Shown in pieces: positions 63,118-64,000 of a stretch of DNA of 64,000 bases. Below the pieces are notes generated by a model. The model ran no database searches. It was not told the DNA's origin and saw only the letters and a list, made by a program, of their open reading frames with translations. Every line of letters starts with the position of its first letter. Position 1 is the first letter of the stretch. The DNA comes from Fodinibius sp. Rm-B-1B1-1 (GTDB taxonomy: Bacteria > Bacteroidota > Rhodothermia > Balneolales > Balneolaceae), in contig NZ_JBCFYD010000001.1 in the NCBI RefSeq assembly GCF_038594945.1, positions 1,178,001 to 1,242,000 on the forward strand, written 5' to 3'. A program made the translations under genes and the position numbers.

Positions 63118-64000
63118 TTAGCTATGTGTATGGGAGTCAATACGTTTGAGAAATTTTCGGGTGTTATCGATAACACTATCTACGCTTTTTGAAAGCAGGC
63201 TACTACAGATTACGTGGTTTTTGGCATCAGGAAAGTTTGATATAGTCAGTTTATTTGTGCGCGTACCCAAAAAATCAACCATTTTCTTTATGGCATTCAC
63301 CGAGATGACGGTATCCTGTTCATCTATATTCTTATAATAATAACCCACAAAAACAGGGTGGGTTACCTTGCGGAAAAGGGAGGGTGTCATATGATGTTGT
63401 ACGAATGCTCCTAATTGCAAAGCACCAGCTAAAGCATACTCCTTATTCCAGATTTTATCCTCTGCATAGGTCGACTTTTTTGACTTTATAAGATACTTTT
63501 TGCCGGGAACTATACTTAATAACTTTCGAGACCACCGATTTGTGAGCAATCCTGAGGATATGCCATGGAAGTCTATAAGTGGAGAATATAATACCAGCGA
63601 AGAGATGTGTTGTTGATATTTAGCTTTTGAAGCCAAATAAAGAGCTAGCGAAGCCCCTGTAGAAGTACCCATCAAAATAACCTTATTACCTAATCGCCTG
63701 CCTACTTCAAGCGCAAATTTAGCTGACTCCAGCATCTTTTTTTCGGTGAGATGTAGCAGTGGATAATCGCTGTTAATGCCATGCTCTTTTGTACGACTTA
63801 AAAAGAGATTGTAACCAAATTCCCGAGCAATGGTTTTATGTACGGGATGGCCTTCAGGGTGAGAGGCACGAAAGCCATGTAGATAAACAATAGCTTTGTC
63901 AGTTACCCGACGGGTTGAATTTTGCCAGATAATTTGAGCATTTGTGCCCTTCTTCAGGTTGTATTGCGATTCTTGATTAGCTATGAAATTATCAAGCTTA
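63118..64000 (-). CDS. Alpha/beta hydrolase (partial; start lies outside window)
   Basis: The frame is open from the window edge; ATG 63735 is internal. The upstream part contains KAIVYLHGFRASHPEGHPV, the oxyanion-hole HGF segment, and further on the nucleophile elbow GTSTGAS, with the His candidate in NHVICSSL and an Asp candidate before it. About 290 residues are seen. This resembles small serine carboxylesterases or lipases of the HGFxAS type, cytoplasmic unless a signal lies upstream. It is followed by a terminator; no neighbour suggests a substrate. Confidence 0.8.
   Translation of the reverse strand, partial: KLDNFIANQESQYNLKKGTNAQIIWQNSTRRVTDKAIVYLHGFRASHPEGHPVHKTIAREFGYNLFLSRTKEHGINSDYPLLHLTEKKMLESAKFALEVGRRLGNKVILMGTSTGASLALYLASKAKYQQHISSLVLYSPLIDFHGISSGLLTNRWSRKLLSIVPGKKYLIKSKKSTYAEDKIWNKEYALAGALQLGAFVQHHMTPSLFRKVTHPVFVGYYYKNIDEQDTVISVNAIKKMVDFLGTRTNKLTISNFPDAKNHVICSSLLSKSVDSVIDNTRKFLKRIDSHTHS

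Overview
The window looks like a chromosomal segment of a Gram-negative member of the Bacteroidota/Balneolota (FCB) lineage. This is inference from gene content: BatC/D/E proteins, a DUF4293 protein that starts with GTG, the bacillithiol enzyme BshA, S9 and PD40 exoenzymes, a TonB receptor with a carboxypeptidase-like N-terminal domain, lipoproteins, and one promoter that resembles the Bacteroidetes -33/-7 type. I see no IS element, prophage, CRISPR array, rRNA or tRNA. The first gene and the last gene run off the window edges.

Layout: 1-6 kb holds a sensor kinase and sigma-54 regulator, two small unknown proteins, and a TrkH/KtrB plus TrkA/KtrA potassium uptake pair. 6-10 kb holds an amino-acid permease with C-terminal UspA domains, an RraB-like protein and a Ste24-type M48 protease. 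10-14.8 kb holds SigZ, an ArsI-like metalloenzyme, a DUF2306-like membrane protein, a LytTR regulator, a PLP sulfur enzyme and a small membrane protein. 15-18 kb holds a two-lipoyl E2 acyltransferase and panC-panD. 18-26 kb holds an S9 peptidase, an M20 peptidase, batC-batD-batE and yebC. 26-36 kb holds bshA, a DMT transporter, a secreted GH2 beta-galactosidase, a TspO-like protein, sucC, an SMP-30 protein and a PD40/TolB-like protein. 36-39.7 kb holds a GmhB-like phosphatase, pyrR-pyrB and a GAF histidine kinase.

39.7-46.7 kb is the most unusual block. A processive GT2 glycosyltransferase, a membrane-anchored HEAT-repeat protein and a single-domain response regulator (minus strand) are divergent from an LtaS-type phosphotransferase with a C-terminal TPR block and a YaiO-family TPR/outer-membrane barrel (plus strand). 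The TPR blocks of the last two are clearly homologous. I propose this is a regulated envelope or exopolysaccharide synthesis, modification and export system.

46.7-54.6 kb holds a DMT transporter, then a TetR regulator and a TolC-adaptor-RND efflux operon, with a palindromic candidate operator before tetR and a degenerate copy before the efflux genes. 54.7-58.5 kb holds a DUF4293 protein, another DMT transporter and a haem-receptor-like TonB-dependent receptor. 58.7-64 kb holds an MltF-like transglycosylase, a STAS/RsbW/SpoIIE partner-switching operon and a partial alpha/beta hydrolase.

Several intergenic spaces carry inverted or direct repeats: three palindromic elements that may be multicopy, operator-like sites before the GH2, E2, sucC and PD40 genes, and an orphan terminator-like hairpin in the bshA leader. 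Domain boundaries, family assignments and starts were judged by eye from the sequence; no database search was run.
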